A program made the position numbers and the translations under genes. The notes below the pieces were generated by a model that worked only from the letters and a program-made list of their open reading frames with translations, did no database searches and had not been told where the DNA came from. Shown piece by piece: positions 8,920 to 16,695 of a DNA stretch of 64,000 nucleotides. Position 1 is the first letter of the stretch. Every line of letters begins with the position of its first letter. Source of the stretch: Sphingomonas hominis (GTDB taxonomy: Bacteria; Pseudomonadota; Alphaproteobacteria; Sphingomonadales; Sphingomonadaceae); the NCBI RefSeq assembly GCF_013328205.1, contig NZ_JABULH010000001.1, forward strand, positions 62,001 to 126,000, in the 5' to 3' direction.

Positions 8920-9576
8920 ATGGACGGCACCCCCCACCCCGACACCCACAATTTCAAGCGCCGCGGCGTGCTGTTCGTGCTGTCCTCGCCGTCGGGCGCG
9001 GGCAAGTCGACGATCGCGCGCAAATTGCTGGCGAGCGAGCCCGAATTGTCGCTGTCGGTGTCGGCGACGACGCGCGCGATCCGGCCGGGTGAAGAGGATG
9101 GGCGCGACTATCACTTCGTCTCGCTCGATCGTTTCCGCGAGATGGTGAGCGCGCACGAGTTCCTCGAATGGGCGCACGTGTTCGACCAGCGTTACGGCAC
9201 ACCGCGCGCGCCGGTCGAGGAAATGCTGGCCGCGGGCAAGGACGTGCTGTTCGACATCGATTGGCAGGGCGCGCAGCAATTGCACCAGATCGCGGGCGGC
9301 GACGTGGTGCGCGTGTTCATCCTGCCGCCGTCGATGGAAGAGCTGCACAAGCGGCTGCTCAACCGCAACACCGATGCAATCGAGGTGATCGACCGCCGCA
9401 TGGCGCGCGCGTCGAACGAGGTCAGCCACTGGGACGGTTACGATTACGTGCTGGTGAACGACGACGTCGAGCAATGCTACGCGCACGTCCGCACGATCCT
9501 GGCGGCGGAGCGGTTGAAGCGATCGCGTCAGACCGGGTTGATCGGCTTCATCCGGAAGCTTCGCACGCCGGCCTGA
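8920..9576 (+). CDS. gmk: guanylate kinase
   Basis: A 218-residue cytosolic enzyme that phosphorylates GMP to GDP. The P-loop is SSPSGAGKST (about residues 22-31). The GMP-binding region has SATTRAIRPGEEDGRDYHFV, and FDIDWQGAQQL follows at about 110. The length is usual for alphaproteobacteria. The first 15 residues before RRGVLFVLS are variable, so the exact start is less sure than the identity. The ATP12 gene is convergent downstream. Confidence 0.96.
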   Translation: MDGTPHPDTHNFKRRGVLFVLSSPSGAGKSTIARKLLASEPELSLSVSATTRAIRPGEEDGRDYHFVSLDRFREMVSAHEFLEWAHVFDQRYGTPRAPVEEMLAAGKDVLFDIDWQGAQQLHQIAGGDVVRVFILPPSMEELHKRLLNRNTDAIEVIDRRMARASNEVSHWDGYDYVLVNDDVEQCYAHVRTILAAERLKRSRQTGLIGFIRKLRTPA

Positions 9577-9612
9577 GGGGCCGGTCACTCCGGACCGGTC
9601 CGGGACGACGAT

Positions 9613-10293
9613 CTACAGCAACGACAGGAAGCGCACTGCGGCGTCGAAGTCGCGGCGGTGATAGGCGCGGGTCTGCGTCGCCAGGCTGTCCTCGCCCCAT
9701 TGCTCGGCCTGCCAATCCTCGTCGACATGCGCGGCGTTCCACAGGGTGTCGGCGTCGACCGCACCCTCCGCGAGCGCGAGCGCGCCGACCAAGGTACCGG
9801 TGATCGTCACCAACGGCGACATCGGCGCGAGCGCGAAGGCAGGCTGCGCGGCGACCGCGTCGGACAAGCGCTGCAGGGTGGCGGTGGGTTGCGGGTGGTG
9901 GACGATGCCGGCGACCGGCTCGAAATGCACGTCGTAGCGTTTCCGTGCCCAGTCGAGCAGCGGGTCCCACAGCGCCGCCTGGCGCGCGGCGAGTTCGGGC
10001 GGTTGATCGGCGCGGTAGTAGAGCAGGTCGCTGTCGGCGTAAGCGGCGAGCCCGTGCGCGAAGGCGGCAGGGTCGGGGGCGACGCGATCGATCGCGGCGT
10101 TGGCGAGGCCGGTCAGCGGCATCGCGCGTGGATCGATCGTCTCGGCAACCGCGCGCCACTCCTCGGCGACCGCCTCCGCGAGTGCGGGCGTCGGCAGCGC
10201 GAGCGGCACGCGACCGGGGGTGCGCACCGGGCGGTCGTCGAGCCTGACGACGCGCTCGCCGTCGATCGCGACATCGCTCCAGAAGCGCTTCAT
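9613..10293 (-). CDS. ATP12 family chaperone for F1-ATPase assembly
   Basis: A 226-residue protein. Family segments seen are RFWSDVAIDGERVVRLDDRP at the N-terminus, PLTGLANAAIDRV, DSDLLYYRA and WDPLLDWARKRYDV, and the C-terminal WQAEQWGED. Mitochondrial ATP12 binds the F1 alpha subunit during ATP synthase assembly; alphaproteobacterial homologues are presumed to do the same. The start is ATG 10293, overlapping the stop of the small membrane-protein gene by four bases. It is the last gene of a three-gene overlapping group. Confidence 0.92.
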   Translation of the reverse strand: MKRFWSDVAIDGERVVRLDDRPVRTPGRVPLALPTPALAEAVAEEWRAVAETIDPRAMPLTGLANAAIDRVAPDPAAFAHGLAAYADSDLLYYRADQPPELAARQAALWDPLLDWARKRYDVHFEPVAGIVHHPQPTATLQRLSDAVAAQPAFALAPMSPLVTITGTLVGALALAEGAVDADTLWNAAHVDEDWQAEQWGEDSLATQTRAYHRRDFDAAVRFLSLL

Positions 10294-10496
10294 CGCGGGC
10301 TCCGCCAGCGCGCGGCGAGCGCGCGCGGCACCGCGGCCAGCATCCACAGCGCCGAGATCACGATCGCGATGCCGAGCAGCTTGGGCGCGGTCGTCTCCGC
10401 ACGGCCGACCAGGACGACGCCGAGCACCGCGCCGAAACTGCCGATGACGCGCACCGCCGACAGCGCGGCCCAGCGTGGTAGTGCGGGATCGCTCAC
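10290..10496 (-). CDS. small membrane protein between HAD and ATP12 genes
   Basis: A 68-residue protein from GTG 10496. Two hydrophobic helices are visible (VIGSFGAVLGVVLVG and LLGIAIVISALWMLAAVP), with a basic C-terminus. It overlaps the HAD gene upstream and the ATP12 gene downstream by four bases each, which argues that it is really translated. No family is recognised with certainty. Co-transcription with an F1-assembly chaperone gives no clear functional hint. Confidence 0.72.
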   Translation of the reverse strand: MSDPALPRWAALSAVRVIGSFGAVLGVVLVGRAETTAPKLLGIAIVISALWMLAAVPRALAARWRSPR

Positions 10497-11173
10497 GCCG
10501 CCGCCTCCCATACCATTGCCGCGGGAAGATCGCCGTAGCGGTGGATCACCGCGTGCGCGCCGGCATCGTGCAACAGCGCCGCGTCGTGATAGCCCCAGGT
10601 GACGCCCACCGCGCGGACGCCCGCCGCGCGCGCCATCGCCATGTCGTAGCTCGTGTCGCCGATCATGACCGCCAGATGGGGATCGGCATCCGCCTGTTCC
10701 AGCGCGGCGTGGATCATCGACGGGTGCGGCTTGGACGGGTGGCGGTCGGCGGTCTGGAGCGTGACGAAGCGGTGGGCAAGGCCGTGATGCGCGAGCACGT
10801 GCGCCAGCCCGCGATCGGACTTGCCCGTCGCCACGCCGAACATCCAGCCATCGTCGGCCAGCACATCGAGCGCATCGACCAGCCCGTCGTAGAGCGGCTC
10901 CGCCTCCAGCGCACCCTCGGCACGCATCCGCTGAAACGCGGCCTTGTAGTCGGCGGCAACCGCTGTGTGGAACGCGGGCTCGGCGTGGGGCGCGAGTGCG
11001 GCCACCGCCTCAACCAGGCTCAGGCCGACGATGCCGCGGATCGCCGCGCGTGACGGCGGATCGACGCGGACCCCGGCGAAGGCCGCCTCCATCGCGCGGC
11101 AGATGTTGGCGTGGCTGTCGACGAGGGTGCCGTCGCAGTCGAAGATCGCGAGGCGGACGGGCGGGGTGGGCAT
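10493..11173 (-). CDS. HAD-family hydrolase, phosphoglycolate-phosphatase-like
   Basis: A 226-residue HAD-IA hydrolase starting at ATG 11173. Motif I is DCDGTLVDS (about residues 11-19), motif II lies in GVATGKSDRG, motif III is the Lys of KPHPSM, and motif IV is GDTSYDMAMARAAG. The substrate cannot be read from sequence; a phosphoglycolate phosphatase-like or general phosphatase role is likely. It is the first gene of an overlapping trio with the small membrane protein and ATP12. The 5' gap of about 240 bases presumably carries the promoter. Confidence 0.88.
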   Translation of the reverse strand: MPTPPVRLAIFDCDGTLVDSHANICRAMEAAFAGVRVDPPSRAAIRGIVGLSLVEAVAALAPHAEPAFHTAVAADYKAAFQRMRAEGALEAEPLYDGLVDALDVLADDGWMFGVATGKSDRGLAHVLAHHGLAHRFVTLQTADRHPSKPHPSMIHAALEQADADPHLAVMIGDTSYDMAMARAAGVRAVGVTWGYHDAALLHDAGAHAVIHRYGDLPAAMVWEAAA

Positions 11174-11411
11174 GCGCCGCGCCCTAGCAGCAACGATGCG
11201 TGCTGGCCACGCTAGTGGACTGCGCGAACCGGTCCAGCGAGCCGACCCCGTGTGGGGCGTCCACAACAGCGCTGGGACGCCAACGATCCGCTGCGATCGG
11301 CGAAGCGTGCCGGCCGCGCGACCAAGCAAGTGAGGCGGGATGGCTGCGTTAACATGGATATGGTTTACCACGCTTGGCCGCGTCGGGCGGCGGAATAGCG
11401 GATGAGTTCGG

Positions 11412-11609
11412 ATGTTTGGTGCGGTTGCCTTCACCTACGGCTTGCTGATGACCTTCGTCATGTCGGGCGTGTCGCGCAACGCGCGGCTGTGTCGCCCCAA
11501 TCCGATGATGCTGAGCGCGATCGGTTACCTGCTGGTGGGGCTTACCGGCGGCGCGTCGCTGGTGCTGTTCGGCTATGCCGGGTGGACGTATCTGGGCGGC
11601 GCGGTCTGA
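11412..11609 (+). CDS. small two-helix membrane protein, function unknown
   Basis: A 65-residue protein from ATG 11412 with two hydrophobic segments: VAFTYGLLMTFVMSGV (about 4-20) and AIGYLLVGLTGGASLVLFGY (about 36-55). A short basic loop with RNARLCRPNP lies between. It has no recognised domain. It stands alone between two minus-strand genes. The coding call rests on the coherent two-helix hydropathy and good frame use. Confidence 0.6.
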   Translation: MFGAVAFTYGLLMTFVMSGVSRNARLCRPNPMMLSAIGYLLVGLTGGASLVLFGYAGWTYLGGAV

Positions 11610-11657
11610 GGGTGGCGGGCGACAGGTCAGAAGTCCGGGGCGACGGGAAGAGATAGG

Positions 11658-12254
11658 TCAGAGCTCGGCGCGCACCGCCGCTGCGAGGTCATCGCGGCCT
11701 GAAGCGTTCAGCGCTTCCGCCACGCCGGCGCGGTCGACGGCGGGTTTGTTCTGCGACAATTTGGCGGTGCCGCGCCACGCCTCGACGCGGATGACGTAAC
11801 CCTCGATCGCCGCGAGCATCCGCTCGTAGGCAGCGGCGGGCACCTTGTCGCGCGTCCACGCCGGCTTGGGCGCGAGCCGCGCCTCGTGCTCGTCGCCGAG
11901 CGCGTCGATCTGTGCGATCAGCGCGTTGCGCGACAATCGTTCGAGCCGGCCCTCCGCCTCGACCGCGACGTAGTTCCACGTCGGCACCTGTTCGGCGGTG
12001 TCGTACCAGTCGGGGCTGATGTAGCCGTTGACCGGACTGAACGAGGCGATCGCGCGCGCACCCGCCGGCAGCGACGCGACGCGGTTGCGCGCCGAGCAGT
12101 GGAAGCGCAGGTCGCCCGCGTCATCGAGCGTACACGGCGCGTGGATCACCCCTGCGCCGTTCGTGCCGTGGACGAAGATGTGCGCGAACGCTGCGTCCCG
12201 CGCCACCGCGCGGCACGCCGCGTCATCGAGGCGAAAGGCAGGATCGGGATGCAC
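11658..12254 (-). CDS. FMN-binding negative transcriptional regulator, PaiB family
   Basis: A 198-residue protein from GTG 12254. It has the split-barrel FMN-binding layout of PaiB-type proteins: MHPDPAFR at the N-terminus, HGTNGAGVIHAPC at about 30-42, SPVNGYISPDWY and VPTWNYVAVEAEGR in the middle, and KLSQNKPAVDRAGV near the end. Bacillus PaiB was named as a repressor, but many homologues are simply flavin-binding proteins; the regulatory role here is unproven. It lies just downstream of the pseudouridine synthase gene. Confidence 0.88.
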   Translation of the reverse strand: MHPDPAFRLDDAACRAVARDAAFAHIFVHGTNGAGVIHAPCTLDDAGDLRFHCSARNRVASLPAGARAIASFSPVNGYISPDWYDTAEQVPTWNYVAVEAEGRLERLSRNALIAQIDALGDEHEARLAPKPAWTRDKVPAAAYERMLAAIEGYVIRVEAWRGTAKLSQNKPAVDRAGVAEALNASGRDDLAAAVRAEL

Positions 12255-12272
12255 CGACGGGCGCTCGCCGCG

Positions 12273-13373
12273 TCAGTCGTCGCGTGAGCCGCGTCCGCGC
12301 CGCTCGCCGCGTCGTGCCTTGCGAACCCCCTTGGCATGCGCGCGCGCCTTCGCCTTCTGCTCCTCGCGCGTGGGTGGCACGAAATCGTTGATCGGCATCG
12401 AATTGCCGAGCATCTCCTCGAACCCCAGGCTCGCCAGGCTCTCGGCGAAATGCTGCGGCAGCTCCGCGGTCACGTCGATCTCGCCGCCATCGGGATGGTC
12501 GACGCGGATGCGGCGCGCGTGGAGGTGCATCTTGCGGCTGATCCCGCCGGTCAGGAAGGCGGCTGGGCCGCCGTACTTGCCGTCGCCGACGATCGGGTGG
12601 CCGATCGCCGCCATGTGGACGCGCAACTGGTGCGTGCGCCCGGTCAGGGGTTGCAGCTCGACCCAGCAGGTGCGGTTGCCCGCGCGCTCGATCACGCGGT
12701 AGCGGCTGCGCGCGGCCTGACCCTCCGCCTCGTCGACGTGCATCTTCTCGCCGCCGGTGCCGGGCTGCTTGGCGATCGGCAGCTCGATCATGCCGTCGTC
12801 GATCGAGGGAACGCCGACGACCAGCGCCCAATAGACCTTCTTGGCGGTGCGGCCGGAGAAGGTCTTGGCGAAGAAGGCCGCCGCGCGCGAGGTGCGGGCG
12901 ACCAGCAGCGCGCCCGACGTATCCTTGTCGAGCCGGTGGACCAGCTTGGGCCGGCCGTCGGCGTCGTCCTGCAACGCGTCGAGCAGGCCGTCGACATGCG
13001 CGGTGGTCTTGGTGCCGCCCTGTGTTGCGAGGCCCGGCGGCTTGTTGAGCACCAGCGCCTGCGCGTCGCGGTGGATCACCATTTCCTGTGCGAACGCCTG
13101 CTCGTCGGGGGTGAGCGGCGTGCGCTCGCGCTGCGGACGCGCGGTGGTGCGCACCGCCTCTACCGGCGGGATGCGCAGCGTCTGCCCGGCCTGGACGCGG
13201 TCGCCCGGTCCGACGCGCGCGCCGTCGAGCCGCAATTGCCCGGTGCGCGCCCATTTGGCGACCGTGGTGAAGCTGGTCGCGTCCAGATGCCGCTTGAACC
13301 AGCGGTCGACGCGGATGCCGTCGTCGTCGGGCGCGATGACGAACTGGCGGACGTTCTCGACGACCTTGTTCAT
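12273..13373 (-). CDS. RluA-family pseudouridine synthase (RluC-like)
   Basis: A 366-residue RNA-modifying enzyme starting at ATG 13373. An S4-type RNA-binding domain is at about 17-70 (GIRVDRWFKRHL). The catalytic domain holds the motif HRLDKDTSGALLVART with the catalytic Asp, then GRTHQLRVHMAAIGHPIVGD. It probably isomerises uridines in 23S rRNA. The Arg/Lys-rich C-terminal tail (RKARRGERRGRGSRDD) is longer than in E. coli RluC and may aid RNA binding. It overlaps the crcB stop by four bases. Confidence 0.92.
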   Translation of the reverse strand: MNKVVENVRQFVIAPDDDGIRVDRWFKRHLDATSFTTVAKWARTGQLRLDGARVGPGDRVQAGQTLRIPPVEAVRTTARPQRERTPLTPDEQAFAQEMVIHRDAQALVLNKPPGLATQGGTKTTAHVDGLLDALQDDADGRPKLVHRLDKDTSGALLVARTSRAAAFFAKTFSGRTAKKVYWALVVGVPSIDDGMIELPIAKQPGTGGEKMHVDEAEGQAARSRYRVIERAGNRTCWVELQPLTGRTHQLRVHMAAIGHPIVGDGKYGGPAAFLTGGISRKMHLHARRIRVDHPDGGEIDVTAELPQHFAESLASLGFEEMLGNSMPINDFVPPTREEQKAKARAHAKGVRKARRGERRGRGSRDD

Positions 13374-13744
13374 GCCGCCACCCGCACGATTGAGAGGCCG
13401 GCGAACAATGCCGCGATCGAGCCGATTACCGACACCGCGACGTAACCGAATGCGGGCAACAGCGCGCCGCGCTCGATCATCGACACCGTGTCGAGCGAGA
13501 AGGAGGAAAAGGTCGTGAAGCCGCCGAGCACGCCGACCGCGACGAACAATCGCCAGCCCTCCGGCGCGGCGACGCGCGCCAGCACGCCGGTTAGCAACCC
13601 CATCAGCAATCCGCCGAGCAGATTGACGGTCATCGTGCCCCACGGCCAGTCGGGGCCGAGCAGCGAAAGCATGGAACGTCCGGTCAGGTAACGCCCGGCC
13701 GAGCCGAGCGCGCCGCCTGCCATGACGAGGAAAAGCGCATTCAT
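13370..13744 (-). CDS. crcB: fluoride ion channel CrcB/Fluc
   Basis: A 124-residue protein with four hydrophobic helices that exports fluoride passively as a dual-topology dimer. Family motifs seen are GGALGSAGRYL at the N-terminus, WGTMTVNLLGG at about 36-46, and GFTTFSSFSLDT at about 75-86. The start is ATG 13744; the preceding codon is GTG. I saw no fluoride riboswitch fold in the short upstream gap. It overlaps the pseudouridine synthase gene by four bases, so both are probably made from one transcript. Confidence 0.93.
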   Translation of the reverse strand: MNALFLVMAGGALGSAGRYLTGRSMLSLLGPDWPWGTMTVNLLGGLLMGLLTGVLARVAAPEGWRLFVAVGVLGGFTTFSSFSLDTVSMIERGALLPAFGYVAVSVIGSIAALFAGLSIVRVAA

Positions 13745-13804
13745 CACCGCGCCCTATCGCGAAATGCCCGCGAAAGGAATGCGTGGCGGGTGAGCTGCAC
13801 TCGT

Positions 13805-13892
13805 CCCGTCATTACGGGTTTGACCCGGGATCCCGCTTCTTCTCGCGGGACGGAAAGAAGCGGGGCCCTGGATCAAGTCCGGGGTGACGAGT
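13805..13892. repeat. dispersed inverted repeat, locus 3
   Basis: The left arm is GTCATTACGGGTTTGACCCG followed by GGATCCCGCT, the right arm is CCTGGATCAAGTCCGGGGTG. The left arm is the most diverged copy in the window. It lies between tandem minus-strand genes, upstream of crcB. Confidence 0.7.
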
Positions 13893-13930
13893 TAGGGTCG
13901 CTATTGATTAGTCTGGCGGACGCAGGCCGA

Positions 13931-14686
13931 TCAGCCGCCGTCCGCCATCAGGTCGACGTCGGTGCCGCCATCGGCTCGCGCCCGCATCGTTGCCATGAAG
14001 GTGCCGCCGCCGCGTCGATTGCCCGCCAGCACGTGCTCGGTGCCCGCAGCATGGTGTTCCGCGGTGTAGCCCGCGTCCGACGCCTTGGTGTAATAATAGT
14101 CGAGCAGGCGCTGCATCGGCGCTGCGCTGGCGAAGCTGACGACGCGGAGTGCGCAACCCGCGCCGTCCGCTCCCGCCGCCTCGGCAACGCGTGCGTCGGG
14201 GTAGAGCGGCACCCCGCGCGGCAGGCGGTTGGCCCAACCCGCGGAATAGTCGACGTTGGCGGCGCATTGACCCGCGCGACCACCCTGCGCCGCGGCGAGC
14301 GCGCCGAGGGTGAGCGCCTGGCGCGCGATCGCGCATTGGCGACAATTGCCGGTCGCGGCAGGGGCGCTGCGCAGCGTCTCACCCGACGTAGCGGAGAGCG
14401 CGGCGGGCTGCGCGTGGGCCGCCGCGGCGATGTCGCTCGGCGGCACGGCACCGCTCTGCGGTTGCGTGGGTGGGCGGACCACATCGGCATTGGCCTGTTG
14501 CACCAACGCGGGGTCGACCATGATCTGGTCGCGCAGCGCGGCGGTGAGCGCCGGATCGGCGGCGGGTGAGGAGGCCGCGGTGCTGACGACCGGCGTGGCG
14601 GTCGCAGGTATCGTGTCGTCCGGCGAAGCGTCGCCGCAACCGGCGAGTGCGAGTGCGATCAGCGAGGAAAACAGAAGCCGCGTCAT
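13931..14686 (-). CDS. lipoprotein of unknown function
   Basis: A 251-residue protein from ATG 14686; a GTG three codons upstream is an alternative. The signal peptide ends in a lipobox (LALAGC, Cys about 17). A Thr/Ala/Ser/Pro-rich linker covers about 20-90. The C-terminal half looks folded, with NCRQCAIARQA, VPLYPDARVAEAAG and MQRLLDYYYTKASDAGYTAE, which resembles small periplasmic alpha/beta domains. I recognise no named family. It is probably membrane-anchored in the periplasm. Confidence 0.75.
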   Translation of the reverse strand: MTRLLFSSLIALALAGCGDASPDDTIPATATPVVSTAASSPAADPALTAALRDQIMVDPALVQQANADVVRPPTQPQSGAVPPSDIAAAAHAQPAALSATSGETLRSAPAATGNCRQCAIARQALTLGALAAAQGGRAGQCAANVDYSAGWANRLPRGVPLYPDARVAEAAGADGAGCALRVVSFASAAPMQRLLDYYYTKASDAGYTAEHHAAGTEHVLAGNRRGGGTFMATMRARADGGTDVDLMADGG

Positions 14687-14802
14687 CACATCCACCGGGT
14701 CACGAACGAGGCGCGCATCATGCCGTGCGGGCAGTTAAGGAAGCGTGTGACAAAATGTGTGTCACTCTTGCAAGACACCTGCTCACCGACCACATCGATG
14801 TC

Positions 14803-15024
14803 ATGTTCAACATCCTCTCGATCCTGATCGGCCTCGTCGCATTGGTGTTCGGCATCGTGCCGTTCCTGCCGTTCTTCGCCTGGGGTTACTGGTTCGTGAT
14901 CCCGATCGCGATCGTCGGCGCGGCGTTCGGTGCGCTGTCGTCGTCCAACGCAGGCCGCAACCTCAATCTGGTCCTGATCGTGATCTTTTCGTTGCGGCTG
15001 ATGCTCGGCGGCGGCGTGATCTGA
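14803..15024 (+). CDS. small two-helix membrane protein
   Basis: A 73-residue protein from ATG 14803 with strongly hydrophobic segments ILSILIGLVALVFGIVPFLP and GYWFVIPIAIVGAAFGAL, then a final hydrophobic stretch LVLIVIFSLRLMLGGG. Gly/Ala-rich helices suggest packing within the inner membrane. No named function is recognised. A strong bidirectional terminator follows at once. Confidence 0.7.
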   Translation: MFNILSILIGLVALVFGIVPFLPFFAWGYWFVIPIAIVGAAFGALSSSNAGRNLNLVLIVIFSLRLMLGGGVI

Positions 15025-15031
15025 TACGCGA

Positions 15032-15062
15032 AAGGGCCCGGCATGATGCCGAGCCCTTCTTG
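15032..15062. terminator. bidirectional rho-independent terminator
   Basis: The hairpin AAGGGCCCGGCAT / ATGCCGAGCCCTT has a 2-base loop and one mismatch, followed by TTCTT on the plus strand. It serves the convergent genes ending at 15024 and 15078. Confidence 0.85.
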
Positions 15063-15077
15063 TGTCCGCTTGGGCGA

Positions 15078-15638
15078 TCAGCGGCAGCGCACGTTGCCGC
15101 GATCGACCGACTGACCGAGCAGCGCGCCACCGCCCGCACCGATCAGCGTGCCGAGCAAGCGCGAACCACCGCCCGCGATCACGTTGCCCAGCGCGCCGCC
15201 GGCCAAGCCGCCGACGACCAAGCCCGTGGTGCCATCGTTGCGGCGGCAGTAATAACGGTTGTCGCTTCCGCGATAGATGCGGTCGTTGCGACCGAGCGAG
15301 CGCGTCTGATAATAGCGCCCGTCGCGGTAGTAGCGATCGGCGTAATAGCCGCGCTGCCCCGGCTCGAAGCGGTTATAGTCGTAGCGGTTGTTCTGCCGCC
15401 AGTCGCGCACGTCGCCGCGATAGTCACGGCGCGCATCGCGCACGTTGTCGCGATATTCGCGCCGGGCGTTGCGCACGTCGCGGCGGCTGTCGGCATCGCG
15501 CAGGTCCTCGCGATATTCACGGCGCGCGTCACGCACGTCGCGGTTATACTCGCGCCCGGCCTGGTAGGGCGACTGCGCGAGCGCGGGTACCGACCCGAGC
15601 GTGGTGGCGGCGATGGCCGCGGCAAGAACGATACGCAT
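15078..15638 (-). CDS. secreted Arg/Asp-repeat protein with C-terminal glycine zipper
   Basis: A 186-residue protein. The signal peptide covers about 1-22 (cleavage near ALAQS). Residues about 28-80 form a degenerate tandem repeat of about 11 residues, with forms such as NRDVRDARREYRED, DVRNARREYRDN and VRDARRDYRGDV. A Tyr-rich linker follows (about 85-130), then a glycine zipper (GGLAGGALGNVIAGGG and GTLIGAGGGALLGQSV). The Arg/Asp repeat recurs in the lipoprotein at 47142-47807. It is probably a periplasmic or outer-membrane-associated structural protein; no biochemical role is known. Confidence 0.85.
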   Translation of the reverse strand: MRIVLAAAIAATTLGSVPALAQSPYQAGREYNRDVRDARREYREDLRDADSRRDVRNARREYRDNVRDARRDYRGDVRDWRQNNRYDYNRFEPGQRGYYADRYYRDGRYYQTRSLGRNDRIYRGSDNRYYCRRNDGTTGLVVGGLAGGALGNVIAGGGSRLLGTLIGAGGGALLGQSVDRGNVRCR

Positions 15639-15717
15639 CGAACAACTCCATCCTTGTTACGACCATGAGAACCGCCACGCACTGCTTGGGTTGCGTGAAC
15701 GGAAAACTACAGCGCGT

Positions 15718-16149
15718 TCACCCAGTCTTCAGCGTGTGGGTCAGCGACACTTCCGCATTCAACAACTTCGACACGGGGCAGTTCGCCTTTGCCTCTTCGG
15801 CGATTTTCGCAAACTCGTCGGCGTCGATGCCCGATACGGTCGCAGTCAGGTCGAGCGCCGACTTGGTGATCTTGAACCCGTCGCCGTCCTTGTCGAGCGA
15901 CACCTTGGCGGTCGTCTCGAGCACGCCGTCCTCGTGCCCGGCCTGCGCCAGGGCGAAGCTCAGCGCCATGGTGAAGCAGCTCGCGTGCGCGGCGGCGATC
16001 AACTCCTCGGGATTGGTGCCGGGCTCGTTCTCGAACCGGGTGTTGAAGCCGTACGCATTGTCGGACAACACGCCCGACTGCGTTGAGACATGGCCCTTAC
16101 CCGACTTGCCGAGGCCGTCGTAGCGCGCCGATGCTGAGCGAATGGTCAT
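15718..16149 (-). CDS. osmC: OsmC family peroxiredoxin
   Basis: A 143-residue thiol peroxidase that reduces organic hydroperoxides. It matches OsmC more than Ohr: MTIRSASARYDG at the start, VSTQSGVL, and YGFNTRFENEPGTNPEELI. The two redox cysteines are in HASCFTMAL (Cys 58) and NCPVSKLL (Cys 124). ATG 16149 matches the conserved family N-terminus; a longer upstream frame does not. The upstream neighbour is separated by a terminator, so osmC has its own promoter. Confidence 0.93.
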   Translation of the reverse strand: MTIRSASARYDGLGKSGKGHVSTQSGVLSDNAYGFNTRFENEPGTNPEELIAAAHASCFTMALSFALAQAGHEDGVLETTAKVSLDKDGDGFKITKSALDLTATVSGIDADEFAKIAEEAKANCPVSKLLNAEVSLTHTLKTG

Positions 16150-16176
16150 GATGATTCCTTGATCCAGATAAAGAAA

Positions 16177-16210
16177 ACGGGTGCGGTCCGCCTGAGAGAA
16201 CCGCACCCGT
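16177..16210 (-). terminator. rho-independent terminator
   Basis: A perfect 11-base stem (ACGGGTGCGGT with ACCGCACCCGT) has a 12-base loop. On the minus strand it is followed by TTTTCTTTATC. It ends the transcript of the glycine-zipper gene at 16248-16550. Confidence 0.88.
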
Positions 16211-16247
16211 CGCATTCGGTTGCACGCTTATCGGATCAACCGACCGA

Positions 16248-16550
16248 TCAGCGGCAGCGGCGATCCCCGCTGCGCTCGATCTCGCGACCAGCCAGCGCGC
16301 CGCCCGCGCCGCCGAGCAGCGTGCCAAGCGTGCGGTCCCCGCGCGTGTCGATCGTGCGACCGACCAGCGCGCCCGCGACGCCGCCGACGACGAGGCCGGT
16401 GGTGCCGTTCGGCTTGCGGCAGCGCAGGCGGCCGTCGTTGCCGCGCCACTCGCGGTACGACCGCTTGCGCGCGTCGGCATCGTGCGTGGTGGCGATCAGC
16501 GTCGGCAGGACCATCGTGGTGGCGCCGAGCGCGAGCATGAAGTTACGCAT
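16248..16550 (-). CDS. glycine-zipper 2TM domain envelope protein
   Basis: A 100-residue protein starting at ATG 16550. The signal peptide is about residues 1-27 (MRNFMLALGATTMVLP, cleavage near DADAR). A basic linker has KRSYREWRGNDGRLRCRKPN. The glycine zipper has GGVAGALVGRTIDTRGDRT and GGAGGALAGREIE. The zipper is close to that of 355-699 and its NGTTGLVVGG segment recurs in 15078-15638. Envelope function is presumed from family and signal; the precise role is unknown. Confidence 0.85.
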   Translation of the reverse strand: MRNFMLALGATTMVLPTLIATTHDADARKRSYREWRGNDGRLRCRKPNGTTGLVVGGVAGALVGRTIDTRGDRTLGTLLGGAGGALAGREIERSGDRRCR

Positions 16551-16695
16551 CTACATTCTCCCGGTTTCATTGAATTGCGATCAAGAAACGAGATGCAGAT
16601 GGCACGGGTTGCATGAACCTGAAACAACGTCGCGTTCATGATTCGAGGGCGCACGAAGGCGTTCACATCGCGATCAATAGCGCTAGGCTGTTGCG

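Noticed and set aside
13745-13804. Fluoride riboswitch ahead of crcB
   Set aside because: The space before crcB is short and I could not see the conserved riboswitch pattern.
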